A stretch of 64,000 nt of DNA from Georgenia subflava (GTDB lineage Bacteria; Actinomycetota; Actinomycetes; Actinomycetales; Actinomycetaceae). Shown piece after piece: positions 47,165 through 55,005 of the stretch (position 1 is the stretch's first letter; each line of letters starts with the position of its first letter). Under the pieces are notes generated by a model, which was given only the letters and a program-made list of their open reading frames with translations, was not told the origin of the DNA and ran no database searches. Where the stretch lies: contig NZ_VUKD01000003.1 of the NCBI RefSeq assembly GCF_009193155.1, forward strand, positions 434,001 to 498,000. The letters are read 5' to 3'. The position numbers and the translations under genes are program-made.

Positions 47165-48223
47165 TCAGATCTCGATGGTGTACATCGCCGAGCCGCGGGT
47201 GCGCTCGTAGCCCAGGCGCGCGTAGAGGCCGGCGGCCCCGGTCGGGTTGTCGGTGTCGACGTCCAGGCCGGCGTACTCCATGCCGTCCGCCGCGTAGGCG
47301 CGCATCGCCCGCACGAGCAGCGCGGAGGCGACGTGGCGGCCGCGCCACTGCGGGAGGACGCCGACCATCTCCGTGTACCCCTCGGTCCAGCCCAGCGCCG
47401 GCCAGTCCTGGTCGTAGCGTCCGGACATGAGGTAGCCGGCCACCCGCGTGCGGTCGGACGTGCGGTCCAGGGCCACGAAGCTCCACCCGGGGGCGAAGTG
47501 GGAGCGGCCCTGGTTCCAGGTCTCCGGCGTGTGCGGCTGCGAACCCCAGTGGTCGCCGAAGGCCTTGTTGTGGGCGCGGCGGACCGCGTCGTCCAGCTCT
47601 TCCGTCCACGGCTCGACGCTCAGGTGGGTGTCCAGCGGCACCTCCGGGATCGGCTGCGCGAGGTCCCGGCGCATCTCGGAGTACCAGCGCCGCGGGGCGA
47701 AGCCGCGCGCCAGCAGCTGCCGGGCGAGGACCACCATGTCGTCGTCGACGTGCACGACGATGCGTGCGGGTGCATCCCTGCCCGCCTCGACGAGCATCTG
47801 CCGGGCGCGGGCGCACTGCCAGTCCAGCAGAGCGCCCCCGGCCCGGCGGCCGCGCCAGAGCGGGTCGACGCCGCCGGAGCAGAACGCCCGCAGCAGGGTG
47901 ATGTCACTGTGCCGGACACGGACGAAGCCGAACGCGCGCAGGGTCCCCGCCTCGTCCCAGCCGCCGACGGCGCTCCAGGCGTGGCCCGTGTCGAAGTACT
48001 CCAGCACCTCTTCGTCGGACGTGCGGTAGGGCGGGTTGTCGGCCGCCTCGATGCGTGCCACGAGATCCCGGAGCGCGGGGCCGTCGGCCGTCCCGAGGGC
48101 GCGCCAGCCCAGCCCCGGGCTGGTCGGCGGGTCGACCGTCAGGGGCGCCTGGGCGCGTACGGCGAGCGGAGAGTGCACGCGCGCGGGCGCGGCGTCGTCC
48201 GGCTCGATCACGGGGGTGGACAC
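47165..48223 (-). CDS. Tandem-GNAT acetyltransferase, MshD-like (paralogue 1)
   Basis: Protein of 352 residues with two GNAT domains, the second better conserved: DPLWRGRRAGGALLDWQCAR in the first and GVLPQWRGRHVASALLVRAM in the second, then DTDNPTGAAGLYARLGYERT. The layout resembles mycothiol synthase (MshD), but this is one of three related genes in the window (also 48279 and 55006), so the substrate is uncertain. GTG 48223. Arranged in tandem with paralogue 2 and convergent with the parC-like gene. Confidence 0.88.
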   Translation of the reverse strand: MSTPVIEPDDAAPARVHSPLAVRAQAPLTVDPPTSPGLGWRALGTADGPALRDLVARIEAADNPPYRTSDEEVLEYFDTGHAWSAVGGWDEAGTLRAFGFVRVRHSDITLLRAFCSGGVDPLWRGRRAGGALLDWQCARARQMLVEAGRDAPARIVVHVDDDMVVLARQLLARGFAPRRWYSEMRRDLAQPIPEVPLDTHLSVEPWTEELDDAVRRAHNKAFGDHWGSQPHTPETWNQGRSHFAPGWSFVALDRTSDRTRVAGYLMSGRYDQDWPALGWTEGYTEMVGVLPQWRGRHVASALLVRAMRAYAADGMEYAGLDVDTDNPTGAAGLYARLGYERTRGSAMYTIEI

Positions 48224-48278
48224 GCCGTCGACACTACGTGGTGCGCGCCTTCGCCCGCATATCCCCTGGTCAGCGAGG

Positions 48279-49319
48279 TCAGATCTCGATCGTGTACAGG
48301 ATGCGCGCCCCCGCGCGCGTGTAGCCGAGCCGTTCGTAGAAGCCGTGCGCGCCGGAGGGGTTGACGGTGTCGACGTCGAGCCCGGCCGAGTCGATGCCGT
48401 CCGCCGCGAGGGCGTCGATCACGTCGACGAGCAGCGCGCGGGCGATGCCGCGTCCTCGGTGGGTGCGGCGCACGCCGATGAGCTCGGTGTACCCCTCGCT
48501 GAAGCCGAGGCTCTCCCACGCGGACTCGTGCCGGCAGGTCATCGCGTAGCCGACGACCGTCTCGTCGGGCGCCGCACCGAGAGCGACCTTCGACCAGCGC
48601 GGCTCCAGCTCGCGCAGCACCACCGCCCATGACTCCGGGGCGAGCGGCTGCGAGCCCCAGTGGTCGGCGAACGCCTCGTTGTGCGCCAGCCGGACGGCGT
48701 CGTCGAGCTCGGGCGTCCAGTCGACCAGGCGTACCCCGGCGGGCAGCTCGACGTCGGGCACCGGTGCCCGGACCGGGCGACGCATCTCCTGGAACACCCG
48801 CTTGGGGCTGAAGCCCGCGGCGACGTAGAGCTGCCGGCGGTCGGCGAGGTGCTCGTCCACGTAGGCGGCGATCCGCGCCGGCAGGTCACGCCCGTCCGCG
48901 GCGAGGAGCTGGCGGGCACGGCCGTCCTGCCAGTCCAGCAGGGCGCGCCCGATGCCACGGCCCCGCCACGACGGTGCGATCGTGGCGGTCAGGAAGGCGC
49001 GCAGGATGTCGGTGTCCCCCGGCGGCAGGTAGACCACCGCCAGCGCCTGCAGCTCGCCGTCGGCCGAGAACCCGCCCAGGGAGTCGGTGACCATCTCGTG
49101 GCGCGGGTCGAACGCGGCGGCAGCCGTCGCCGGGCTCAGGGAGGCGACCGGACGGTCGACGGCGGCGCACCGGGCATGGAGGTCCAGCACGGCCGGCACG
49201 TCGTCGGCCCCGAGGGCACGCCACCGCAGCCCCAGATGGGCCGCCGGGACCTCGACGGTCCCCGGTGCACGCAGCCGCTTGGTCAGGCGGGCGGGACGGT
49301 CCGGTGCAGACGAGGCCAT
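48279..49319 (-). CDS. Tandem-GNAT acetyltransferase, MshD-like (paralogue 2)
   Basis: A 346-residue relative of the next gene downstream with the same two-domain plan: IAPSWRGRGIGRALLDWQDG, HNEAFADHWGSQPLAPESW, GVRRTHRGRGIARALLVDVI and DTVNPSGAHGFYERLGYTRA. ATG 49319. The two genes share the end LYTIEI / MYTIEI, indicating a tandem duplication. It lies 76 bases after the parE-like gene on the same strand and may be read through from it. Confidence 0.88.
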   Translation of the reverse strand: MASSAPDRPARLTKRLRAPGTVEVPAAHLGLRWRALGADDVPAVLDLHARCAAVDRPVASLSPATAAAAFDPRHEMVTDSLGGFSADGELQALAVVYLPPGDTDILRAFLTATIAPSWRGRGIGRALLDWQDGRARQLLAADGRDLPARIAAYVDEHLADRRQLYVAAGFSPKRVFQEMRRPVRAPVPDVELPAGVRLVDWTPELDDAVRLAHNEAFADHWGSQPLAPESWAVVLRELEPRWSKVALGAAPDETVVGYAMTCRHESAWESLGFSEGYTELIGVRRTHRGRGIARALLVDVIDALAADGIDSAGLDVDTVNPSGAHGFYERLGYTRAGARILYTIEI

Positions 49320-49395
49320 GAGCCGATCCTATGGCGGCCAGGACCTTGGCCCCTGGCGCCGCCGCGGGTGACGTCGCGCACCTCCGGAGCCGTCC

Positions 49396-51525
49396 TCAGG
49401 CGTCGATGCGCTCCCGGTCGACCTGCTCCGCGCCCGCGACGATGAAGTCCTTGCGCGGGGCGACGTCGTTGCCCATGAGCAGCTCGAACACCCGCTCGGC
49501 CTCGAGCAAGGAGGCCTCGTCGGCCATCGAGATGCGCCGCAGGGTCCGCCGCGCGGGGTCCATGGTGGTCTCGGCGAGCTGGTGGGCGTCCATCTCGCCC
49601 AGGCCCTTGTACCGCTGGATCGGCTCCTTGTACCGCTTCCCGCTGCGCTCGAGCTTCTTCAGCAGGGCGATCAGCTCGGCCTCGGAGTAGGTGTAGACGA
49701 TCTCGCCCTTCTTCCCGCCCGAGCCGGCGATCTCCACCCGGTGCAGCGGCGGGACGGCCGCGAAGACGCGCCCGGCCTCGACGAGGGGCCGCATGTACCG
49801 GAAGAAGAGAGTGAGGAGCAGGGTCCGGATGTGGGCGCCGTCGACGTCGGCGTCGGTCATCAGCACGACCTTGCCGTACCGGGCCTGCTCCAGGTCGAAG
49901 GTCCGACCGGAGCCGGCGCCGATGACCTGGATGATGGAGGCGACCTCGGCGTTCTTGAGGATGTCTCCCGGCGAGGCCTTCTGGACGTTGAGGATCTTGC
50001 CGCGGATGGGCAGCAGCGCCTGGAAGTTGCTCGACCGGGCCAGCTTGGCGGTGCCGAGCGCGCTGTCCCCCTCGACGATGAACAGCTCGGAGGTCTCGAC
50101 GTCGTCGCTGCGGCAGTCCGCCAGCTTGGCCGGCAGGGTAGAGGTCTCGAGCGCGTTCTTGCGCCGGGAGATCTCCTTGTGCAGCCGCGCCGAGACACGC
50201 GCGCGCATCTCGCCGATGACCTTCTCGAGCAGCCCGCCGGCCTGGGTCTTCTCGTGCCGCTTCGACGACGTCAGCAGCGCCGTGAGCTCGGTCTCGACGA
50301 CCTTGGAGACGATCCCGCGCACCGGTGCGGTGCCGAGCACCTCCTTGGTCTGGCCCTCGAACTGCGGCTCGGGCAGCCGGACGGTGACGACGGCGGTCAA
50401 GCCGGCGAGCACGTCGTCCTTCTCGATCTTGGGCTCCTTGGCGGAGACCTTGAGGCGGCGCGCGTTGGTCTCGATCTGCTTGCGGAGCGTCTTGAGCAAC
50501 CCCTGCTCGAAGCCGGCGAGGTGGCTGCCACCCTTGGGGGTGGCGATGATGTTGACGAACGACCGGACGGTGGTGTCGTAGCCGATCCCCCAGCGCAGCG
50601 CCACCTCGACCTCGCAGGTGCGCTCGACCTCCTGCGGGCGCAGGTGGCCCTTGCTATCGAGCTGCTGGATGGTCTCGGTGAAGGTGCCCTGCCCACGCAG
50701 CCGCCACGTGTCGGTGACCGAGGTGTCCGCGGCGAGGAAGTCGGCGAAGTCGACCACACCGCCGTCGTGCCGGAAGACCTCCTCCACGGGGCCGTCGGCG
50801 CCGGGCGTGCCGGGCAGGCGACGCTCGTCGCGGACCGTCAGTGTCAGACCGGGTACCAGGAACGACGTCTGCCGGGCCCGGCCGATGAGCTCCTCGTAGG
50901 AGAACTGCGCGGTGACGGGGAAGACCTGCCGGTCGGCCCAGTACCGCACGCGGGTGCCGGTGCGCCCGCGCGGCACCTTGCCGGCGACAGTGAGCTCGGA
51001 GGAGCTGGTGAACGGCGTGAACGGCGAGTCGGGTCCGACGCCCTTGCGGTCGTCGAAGACGCCGGGCTCGCCACGGTGGAAGGTCATCCGGTGGGTCTTG
51101 CCGCCGCGGTCGACCTCGACGTCCAGCCGGGCCGAGAGAGCGTTGACGACGGAGGCGCCCACGCCGTGCAGGCCGCCCGACGCCGCGTACGAGCCGCCGC
51201 CGAACTTGCCGCCGGCGTGCAGCTTGGTGAAGACGACCTCGACGCCGCTCAGCCCGACCGACTCCACGGTGTCCACCGGGATGCCGCGCCCGTCGTCGCG
51301 GACCTCGACCGAGCTGTCGGGGTGCAGGACGATCTCGATGCTGCCCGCGTGGCCCTCGAGCGACTCGTCCACCGCGTTGTCGATGATCTCCCACAGGCAG
51401 TGCATCAGCCCGCGCGAGTCCGTCGAGCCGATGTACATGCCCGGTCGCTTGCGCACCGCCTCGAGCCCCTCCAGGACGGAGAGGTGGCGGGCGGTGTAGC
51501 TGGATGCGGTGGCAGTCGCGGTCAC
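49396..51525 (-). CDS. parE: Type IIA topoisomerase subunit B (ParE/GyrB family)
   Basis: ATPase subunit of 709 residues. GHKL motifs: LWEIIDNAVDESLEGHAG (Asn), VRDDGRGIPVD, GGKFGGGSYAASGGLHGVGA and the transducer Lys region (GFEQGLLKTLRKQ). TOPRIM motifs ELFIVEGDSALGTAKLARSS and VLMTDADVDGAHIRTLLLTL; C-terminal QRYKGLGEMDAHQLAETTMD. GTG 51525. It faces the parC-like gene across two GNAT genes, so the topoisomerase subunits are on opposite strands. Upstream is the conserved divergent DUF7455 gene. Confidence 0.93.
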   Translation of the reverse strand: MTATATASSYTARHLSVLEGLEAVRKRPGMYIGSTDSRGLMHCLWEIIDNAVDESLEGHAGSIEIVLHPDSSVEVRDDGRGIPVDTVESVGLSGVEVVFTKLHAGGKFGGGSYAASGGLHGVGASVVNALSARLDVEVDRGGKTHRMTFHRGEPGVFDDRKGVGPDSPFTPFTSSSELTVAGKVPRGRTGTRVRYWADRQVFPVTAQFSYEELIGRARQTSFLVPGLTLTVRDERRLPGTPGADGPVEEVFRHDGGVVDFADFLAADTSVTDTWRLRGQGTFTETIQQLDSKGHLRPQEVERTCEVEVALRWGIGYDTTVRSFVNIIATPKGGSHLAGFEQGLLKTLRKQIETNARRLKVSAKEPKIEKDDVLAGLTAVVTVRLPEPQFEGQTKEVLGTAPVRGIVSKVVETELTALLTSSKRHEKTQAGGLLEKVIGEMRARVSARLHKEISRRKNALETSTLPAKLADCRSDDVETSELFIVEGDSALGTAKLARSSNFQALLPIRGKILNVQKASPGDILKNAEVASIIQVIGAGSGRTFDLEQARYGKVVLMTDADVDGAHIRTLLLTLFFRYMRPLVEAGRVFAAVPPLHRVEIAGSGGKKGEIVYTYSEAELIALLKKLERSGKRYKEPIQRYKGLGEMDAHQLAETTMDPARRTLRRISMADEASLLEAERVFELLMGNDVAPRKDFIVAGAEQVDRERIDA

Positions 51526-51560
51526 CCGTCGATCTTAGGTTTCCTACGGCGCCCGGCGGC

Positions 51561-51699
51561 GCACCGACCCGCGGCAGTGTGTACGGGCATGCTCCTCGCC
51601 GACCCGCGACGAACGTGTGCGCGCCGCGCACCGACCTGGCGGCGGTGTGTGCTGGGCTCGCACCGCGTACCGAGCCGCGACGGCGTGTGCGGGCTCACG
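51561..51699. repeat. Degenerate tandem repeat, four 28-37 bp units
   Basis: Four units near 51561, 51598, 51626 and 51660 share GCACCGACCCGCGGCG-GTGTGTGCGGGCTC with substitutions and indels. They lie in the divergent 300-base gap between the parE-like and DUF7455 genes, upstream of both. Nothing coding was recognised in the gap. Confidence 0.5.
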
Positions 51700-51825
51700 T
51701 CCAGGCGCCGGGGCGCGTGAGGTCAGTCACGACCTTGCGACATTCGGGGCATTTCCGGATACGCCGGGAGCGAACCGCCGTGTCCCGGGGGCATGCCGGC
51801 GAGGGATCGGTGGTTACATGCTGAT

Positions 51826-52041
51826 GTGACTGCTACGACCACGACACCCGCCATGACCGCCCTGGACCGGTGCGACGCCTGCGGCGCACAGGCCTACGTG
51901 CGTGTGCAGCTGGAGTCCGGTGAGCTGCTGTTCTGCGCCCACCACGCCCGCAAGCATGCCGAGGCCCTCGAGAAGGTCGCCACGGACATCCACGACGAGA
52001 CCGCCCGCCTCCACGAGGAGGAGGGCACCGCGGCGCGCTGA
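51826..52041 (+). CDS. DUF7455 small zinc-ribbon-like protein
   Basis: A 71-residue protein found beside sigA and parE in actinobacteria. Conserved core ALDRCDACGAQAYVRVQLES then LLFCAHHARKHAEAL, giving CxxC and CxxH zinc ligands. The GTG at 51826 lacks a Shine-Dalgarno sequence. The function is unknown. It is followed by a strong hairpin terminator at 52089-52122. Confidence 0.9.
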   Translation: MTATTTTPAMTALDRCDACGAQAYVRVQLESGELLFCAHHARKHAEALEKVATDIHDETARLHEEEGTAAR

Positions 52042-52088
52042 CGCTCGCCGCCCGACCCGGCACGCTCGCCGGACCGGGCATACGCCCA

Positions 52089-52122
52089 CGACGGCCACCA
52101 CCCTCTCGGGTGGTGGCCGTCG
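52089..52122 (+). terminator. Hairpin terminator after DUF7455
   Basis: Perfect 15-base arms (CGACGGCCACCACCC and its partner) around a TCTC loop, 47 bases after the stop codon; no U-tract. Confidence 0.88.
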
Positions 52123-52197
52123 GTCGTGGTGCCCACGGACCCGTGCTCCTCCCGGCCCGAGTCGCTGGCGCCGACGGACGGCCGCCGCTAGAGCTGG

Positions 52198-52308
52198 ACG
52201 CCCTCGACGCGCGCACGACCGACAGCAGGCCCTCGATAAGTCCACGCCCTCGGCAGCAGGCCCTCGACGAGCGAACGCCCTCGACGAGCGCACGACCGAC
52301 AGCAGGCC
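52198..52308. repeat. 34-bp direct repeat pair with partial middle copies
   Basis: The 34-base unit starting ACGCCCTCGACG and ending CGACAGCAGGCC occurs at 52198-52231 and 52275-52308 with a single difference; shortened copies of CCCTCGACGAG and GCAGCAGGCCC lie between. The second copy runs straight into the long hairpin at 52303-52349. The surrounding 450-base gap between DUF7455 and DUF1206 contains no recognisable gene. Confidence 0.8.
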
Positions 52309-52349
52309 GAAGCTTTTGTACCGGATATCGGTACAAAGGCTTCGGCCTG
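52303..52349. other. Long hairpin, 21-bp arms and GATAT loop
   Basis: Inverted repeat with arms CAGGCCGAAGCTTTTGTACCG and CGGTACAAAGGCTTCGGCCTG; only one pair differs and it is a G-U in plus-strand RNA. The loop and inner arms are AT-rich, unlike the GC-only terminators elsewhere in the window. It lies about 150 bases before DUF1206 and 180 bases after the DUF7455 terminator, so it is redundant as a terminator for that gene. It could be a recombination or protein-binding site, or structure an upstream RNA. Confidence 0.85.
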
Positions 52350-52494
52350 TCGCAATCCGCTGCGTCGGGGTCTGGTGGGCCTGGTGCGCAGCGGGGCCGG
52401 CGTCTGGTGGGCCCGCTGCGAGCGGCGGCGTGGCGACGGTGCTCCGTGCGCGCTCGACGGGCCCCGGCGCCCGCCACATGGTTCTGTGTGCACC

Positions 52495-53322
52495 ATGGGA
52501 CCGATCGACCGCAACACCCGCAGCGCGACAGCCACCGCCCGCTCCTCGGCCGACGGCGGGTGGATCCACACGCTCGGCAAGGTCGGGTACGCCGCGCTGG
52601 GCATCGTCTGGCTGCTGCTCGGCTGGCTCGCGCTCCAGCTGGCGCTGGGCTCCGGGGGCGGCTCGGAGGCCTCGAGCAGCGGTGCGCTCGAGCAGCTCGC
52701 CGGCAGCCCCCTGGGCCGCGTGCTCCTCGTGATCATGGCGGTCGGGCTCCTCGCGTACGCCGTGTGGCAGGCAGTCGAGGCAGCGTGGGGGTATCGCGAC
52801 GAGGCGCCGAAGAAGCGTGCCGCCCGGCGCATCGGGTCGGTCGCCAAGGCAGCGTTCGCGGTGGTCCTGCTCGTCACCGCGGTCCAGCTGGCGACGGCGT
52901 CGGGCGGCGGCAGTGGTGGCGGCACGGAGGAGGAGGCGACCGCGGCGCTGATGGCCGCACCGGGCGGCGTCGCGCTGGTGGCACTGGTGGGCGCGGGGAT
53001 CCTGAGCCTCGGTGGCTACTGGGTCTACCGCGGGGTGACGGCATCGTTCCGGGAGAAGCTCCGCGGTGACGTCCCGGAGCGGGTGGTGACCTTCGGTCGT
53101 GTGGGGCACGTCGCGCGCGGCGTGGCCGTCGGCGTGCTTGGCGTCCTCGTGGGGGTCGCGGCCCTGCGGCATGATCCTGAGCAGGCGGGCGGAATCGATG
53201 CTGCCCTCACGGCGCTGCTCGAGCTGCCGCTCGGCAAGCTCCTGCTCGGCGCTGTGGCACTGGGCCTGATCTGCTTCGGCGTCTACCAGGTCCTGGCCGC
53301 GCGCTACGTCGAGAAGGGGTGA
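52495..53322 (+). CDS. DUF1206 membrane protein
   Basis: Integral membrane protein of 275 residues with six helices arranged as three repeated helix pairs, the DUF1206 plan: LGKVGYAALGIVWLLLGWLA, RIGSVAKAAFAVVLLVTAVQ and FGRVGHVARGVAVGVLGVLV open each repeat, each followed by a segment ending in VYRGV or VYQVL. Two Gly/Ser-rich loops. Function unknown. ATG 52495 has no clear Shine-Dalgarno; GTG 52486 is an alternative. Confidence 0.9.
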   Translation: MGPIDRNTRSATATARSSADGGWIHTLGKVGYAALGIVWLLLGWLALQLALGSGGGSEASSSGALEQLAGSPLGRVLLVIMAVGLLAYAVWQAVEAAWGYRDEAPKKRAARRIGSVAKAAFAVVLLVTAVQLATASGGGSGGGTEEEATAALMAAPGGVALVALVGAGILSLGGYWVYRGVTASFREKLRGDVPERVVTFGRVGHVARGVAVGVLGVLVGVAALRHDPEQAGGIDAALTALLELPLGKLLLGAVALGLICFGVYQVLAARYVEKG

Positions 53323-53417
53323 CGAAGGTCGGTGGTCGGCTTCACCGCGACGGAAGGGCCGGTCGGGTCGCCAGGGCCGGTCGGGTCGCCGGGGCTGCGC
53401 AGGTCGGTCGGGGCCGG

Positions 53418-53582
53418 TCAGAGGTCGTCGCCGGGTGCGGGGCGACGCAGTCCGAGGTAGGTGGTGCCACCTCGGACGCCGCGGCGACGCGGGGTCAGGC
53501 GCGTCCGGCGGCCGCGGAGCATCTCGTCCATCGGCACGCCCAGGCTGCGTGCCGTGAAGGCGTCGATCAGGCTCGGGTCCAT
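53418..53582 (-). CDS. 54-residue basic microprotein translationally coupled to ArsR-type regulator
   Basis: Short protein, not recognised. The ATG at 53582 shares a base with the TGA of the regulator (TGATG), and GGGAGGGA lies at proper distance inside the regulator's end, good evidence for expression. The N-terminal half could form a helix (DPSLIDAFTARSLGVPMDEM); the C-terminal half is basic and Arg-rich (LRGRRTRLTPRRRGVRGG) followed by TTYLGLRRPAPGDDL. No membrane segment or cysteine. Possible roles include binding the regulator or nucleic acid; nothing in the sequence decides this. A decayed start of a larger gene, such as a transporter usually found next to such regulators, is also possible. 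Confidence 0.55.
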   Translation of the reverse strand: MDPSLIDAFTARSLGVPMDEMLRGRRTRLTPRRRGVRGGTTYLGLRRPAPGDDL

Positions 53583-54316
53583 CAGTTGTCCCTCCCTTCG
53601 GTGGTCGCGGTGGTCGTGCTCTCGGTGTCGTCGGCGGGTGCCCCTGCCGGCGGGGCGGGCGTGGCCGGGGCGGCGCTGGCCGGCACAGCGGCCTCGTCCG
53701 CGGCCCGGTAGCGCGGGAACGCACGGAACTGCACCTCGATGGTCCGGCTGCCGGCCGGTCGGTCGTGCTCGGTGCGGCCGCTGAGCCGCTTGGCCCACTT
53801 CTCGCCGATCGCCTCGAAGTCCTTGACGAACTCGGCGAGCTCCTCCGGGGTGCCGTAGAAGTAGGAGTCCATCTCCGTGGCAGCGTTCGACCACTCCTCC
53901 TCGAGGCCTGCTCGCTTGCGCTCGTGGTAGCGCGCGGCCGAACGGAAGCGCAGCCGCAGCCACTCGTCGCCGAAGATGGACATCGCCTCGCGGCTCGCGG
54001 GTGAGGTCGCCTCCTCGTGCGAGATGCGCGTGTTGCCCTCGACGATCCGCCAGAACCGTTCTCTCGCGGTCCCGCGGCCGGGCACCTCCTCGATGAAGCC
54101 GTGCTTCGCCAGCTGGCGCAGGTGGTAGCTCGTCGCACCGGAGGACTCCCCCAGCTGCTCGGCGAGCTGGCTGGCGGTGGCCGGTCCTGTCATGAGGGCG
54201 TCCCACAGCTGGGTGCGAAGCGGGTGGGCCAGCGCCTTGAGGGCGACGACGTCGAGCACACGGGTGCGGATCTCCCTGTCCGGAGTCTCGGCCGTCGTGT
54301 CGTCCGTGCTGCTCAT
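53582..54316 (-). CDS. ArsR-type winged-helix transcriptional regulator
   Basis: Regulator of 244 residues. The winged helix covers about residues 20-105: LKALAHPLRTQLWDALMTG, ATASQLAEQLGESSGATSYH and LRQLAKHGFIEEVPGRGTAR. A helical effector region follows (EEWSNAATEMDSYFYGTPEE), then an Ala/Pro/Thr-rich tail. No metal-binding cysteine cluster is present, so it belongs to the non-metal ArsR-like group usually controlling drug or stress transporters. An operator-like palindrome at 54333-54350 lies just before its start, suggesting self-regulation and possibly control of divergent DUF4180. Confidence 0.9.
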   Translation of the reverse strand: MSSTDDTTAETPDREIRTRVLDVVALKALAHPLRTQLWDALMTGPATASQLAEQLGESSGATSYHLRQLAKHGFIEEVPGRGTARERFWRIVEGNTRISHEEATSPASREAMSIFGDEWLRLRFRSAARYHERKRAGLEEEWSNAATEMDSYFYGTPEELAEFVKDFEAIGEKWAKRLSGRTEHDRPAGSRTIEVQFRAFPRYRAADEAAVPASAAPATPAPPAGAPADDTESTTTATTEGRDN

Positions 54317-54332
54317 GCTCGAACTCTAGCGA

Positions 54333-54350
54333 TGCAAAGCTCTCTTTGCA
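54333..54350. promoter_or_regulatory. Operator-like inverted repeat TGCAAAG-CTCT-CTTTGCA
   Basis: Perfect seven-base arms separated by four bases, 17 bases upstream of the regulator's ATG. A third TTTGCAA half-site follows at 54359-54365. AT-rich for this genome and placed at the promoter, it is the likely binding site of the ArsR-type protein. Confidence 0.65.
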
Positions 54351-54507
54351 AGGGATCGTTTGCAACTGAATCTTTGGAAGCCAGCCTCCGCGATTGTGGT
54401 CAGTCGCAACTGTTGCCTCGGCGTGACTGGCAAGGTCAAGGCGGCGAAGTCGGAGACGCCGGATATCCCCTCGCAGGAGCGACGGCCCGGTCCATAGGCT
54501 CGGACGC

Positions 54508-54870
54508 ATGAGAGCGGAGACCACCGGCGAGGAGATCGTGCTGCACGTGCCTGCGGAGGGTGAGCCGATCGGCACCGGCCAGGACGCACTCGACGTCATC
54601 GGCGAGGCGTGGGGCGTCGAGGCCACCGTGATCTCCATACCCGCGGCCCGCTTCGTGCCGGGGTTCTTCGACCTGCGCACCGGGTTGGCCGGTGAGTTCA
54701 TCCAGAAGATGGTGAACTACCGGCAGCGCCTCGCCGTCATCGGCGACATCTCCGCGCACGTCGCTGCCAGCGACGCGCTCGGGGCGTTCGTCCGCGAGTC
54801 GAACCGCGGCACTCAGGTCTGGTTCCTGGAGAGCCACAACGCCCTGACGGAGCGTCTGACAGCCGGCTGA
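54508..54870 (+). CDS. DUF4180 family protein
   Basis: A 120-residue protein with the DUF4180 pattern: QDALDVIGEAWGVEATVISI, ARFVPGFFDLRTGLAGEFIQ, KMVNYRQRLAVIGDISAHVA and SNRGTQVWFLESHNALTERL. Relatives occur beside transcriptional regulators in many bacteria; the function is unknown. ATG 54508 is seven bases after a TAGGCT -10 box (54495-54500) with no Shine-Dalgarno, consistent with a leaderless transcript. Divergent from the ArsR-type gene. Confidence 0.9.
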   Translation: MRAETTGEEIVLHVPAEGEPIGTGQDALDVIGEAWGVEATVISIPAARFVPGFFDLRTGLAGEFIQKMVNYRQRLAVIGDISAHVAASDALGAFVRESNRGTQVWFLESHNALTERLTAG

Positions 54871-55005
54871 GGACGGGCCCGGCACGCCGTCCCGTCCCGA
54901 AGGCCCAGCAGGTGACGACCGCTGAGGAGTCGTTGCTCAGACGACCTCGAAGGCCCTCGACGCCGGCACTCTCGGGGGCCCTCGCGCCGAAGCCCTCAGA
55001 AGCCC

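Noticed and set aside
54938-55005. Repeated GCCCTC and GAAGCCCTCAGA motifs downstream of DUF4180
   Set aside because: Too short and irregular to call an array; no hairpin of useful length found.
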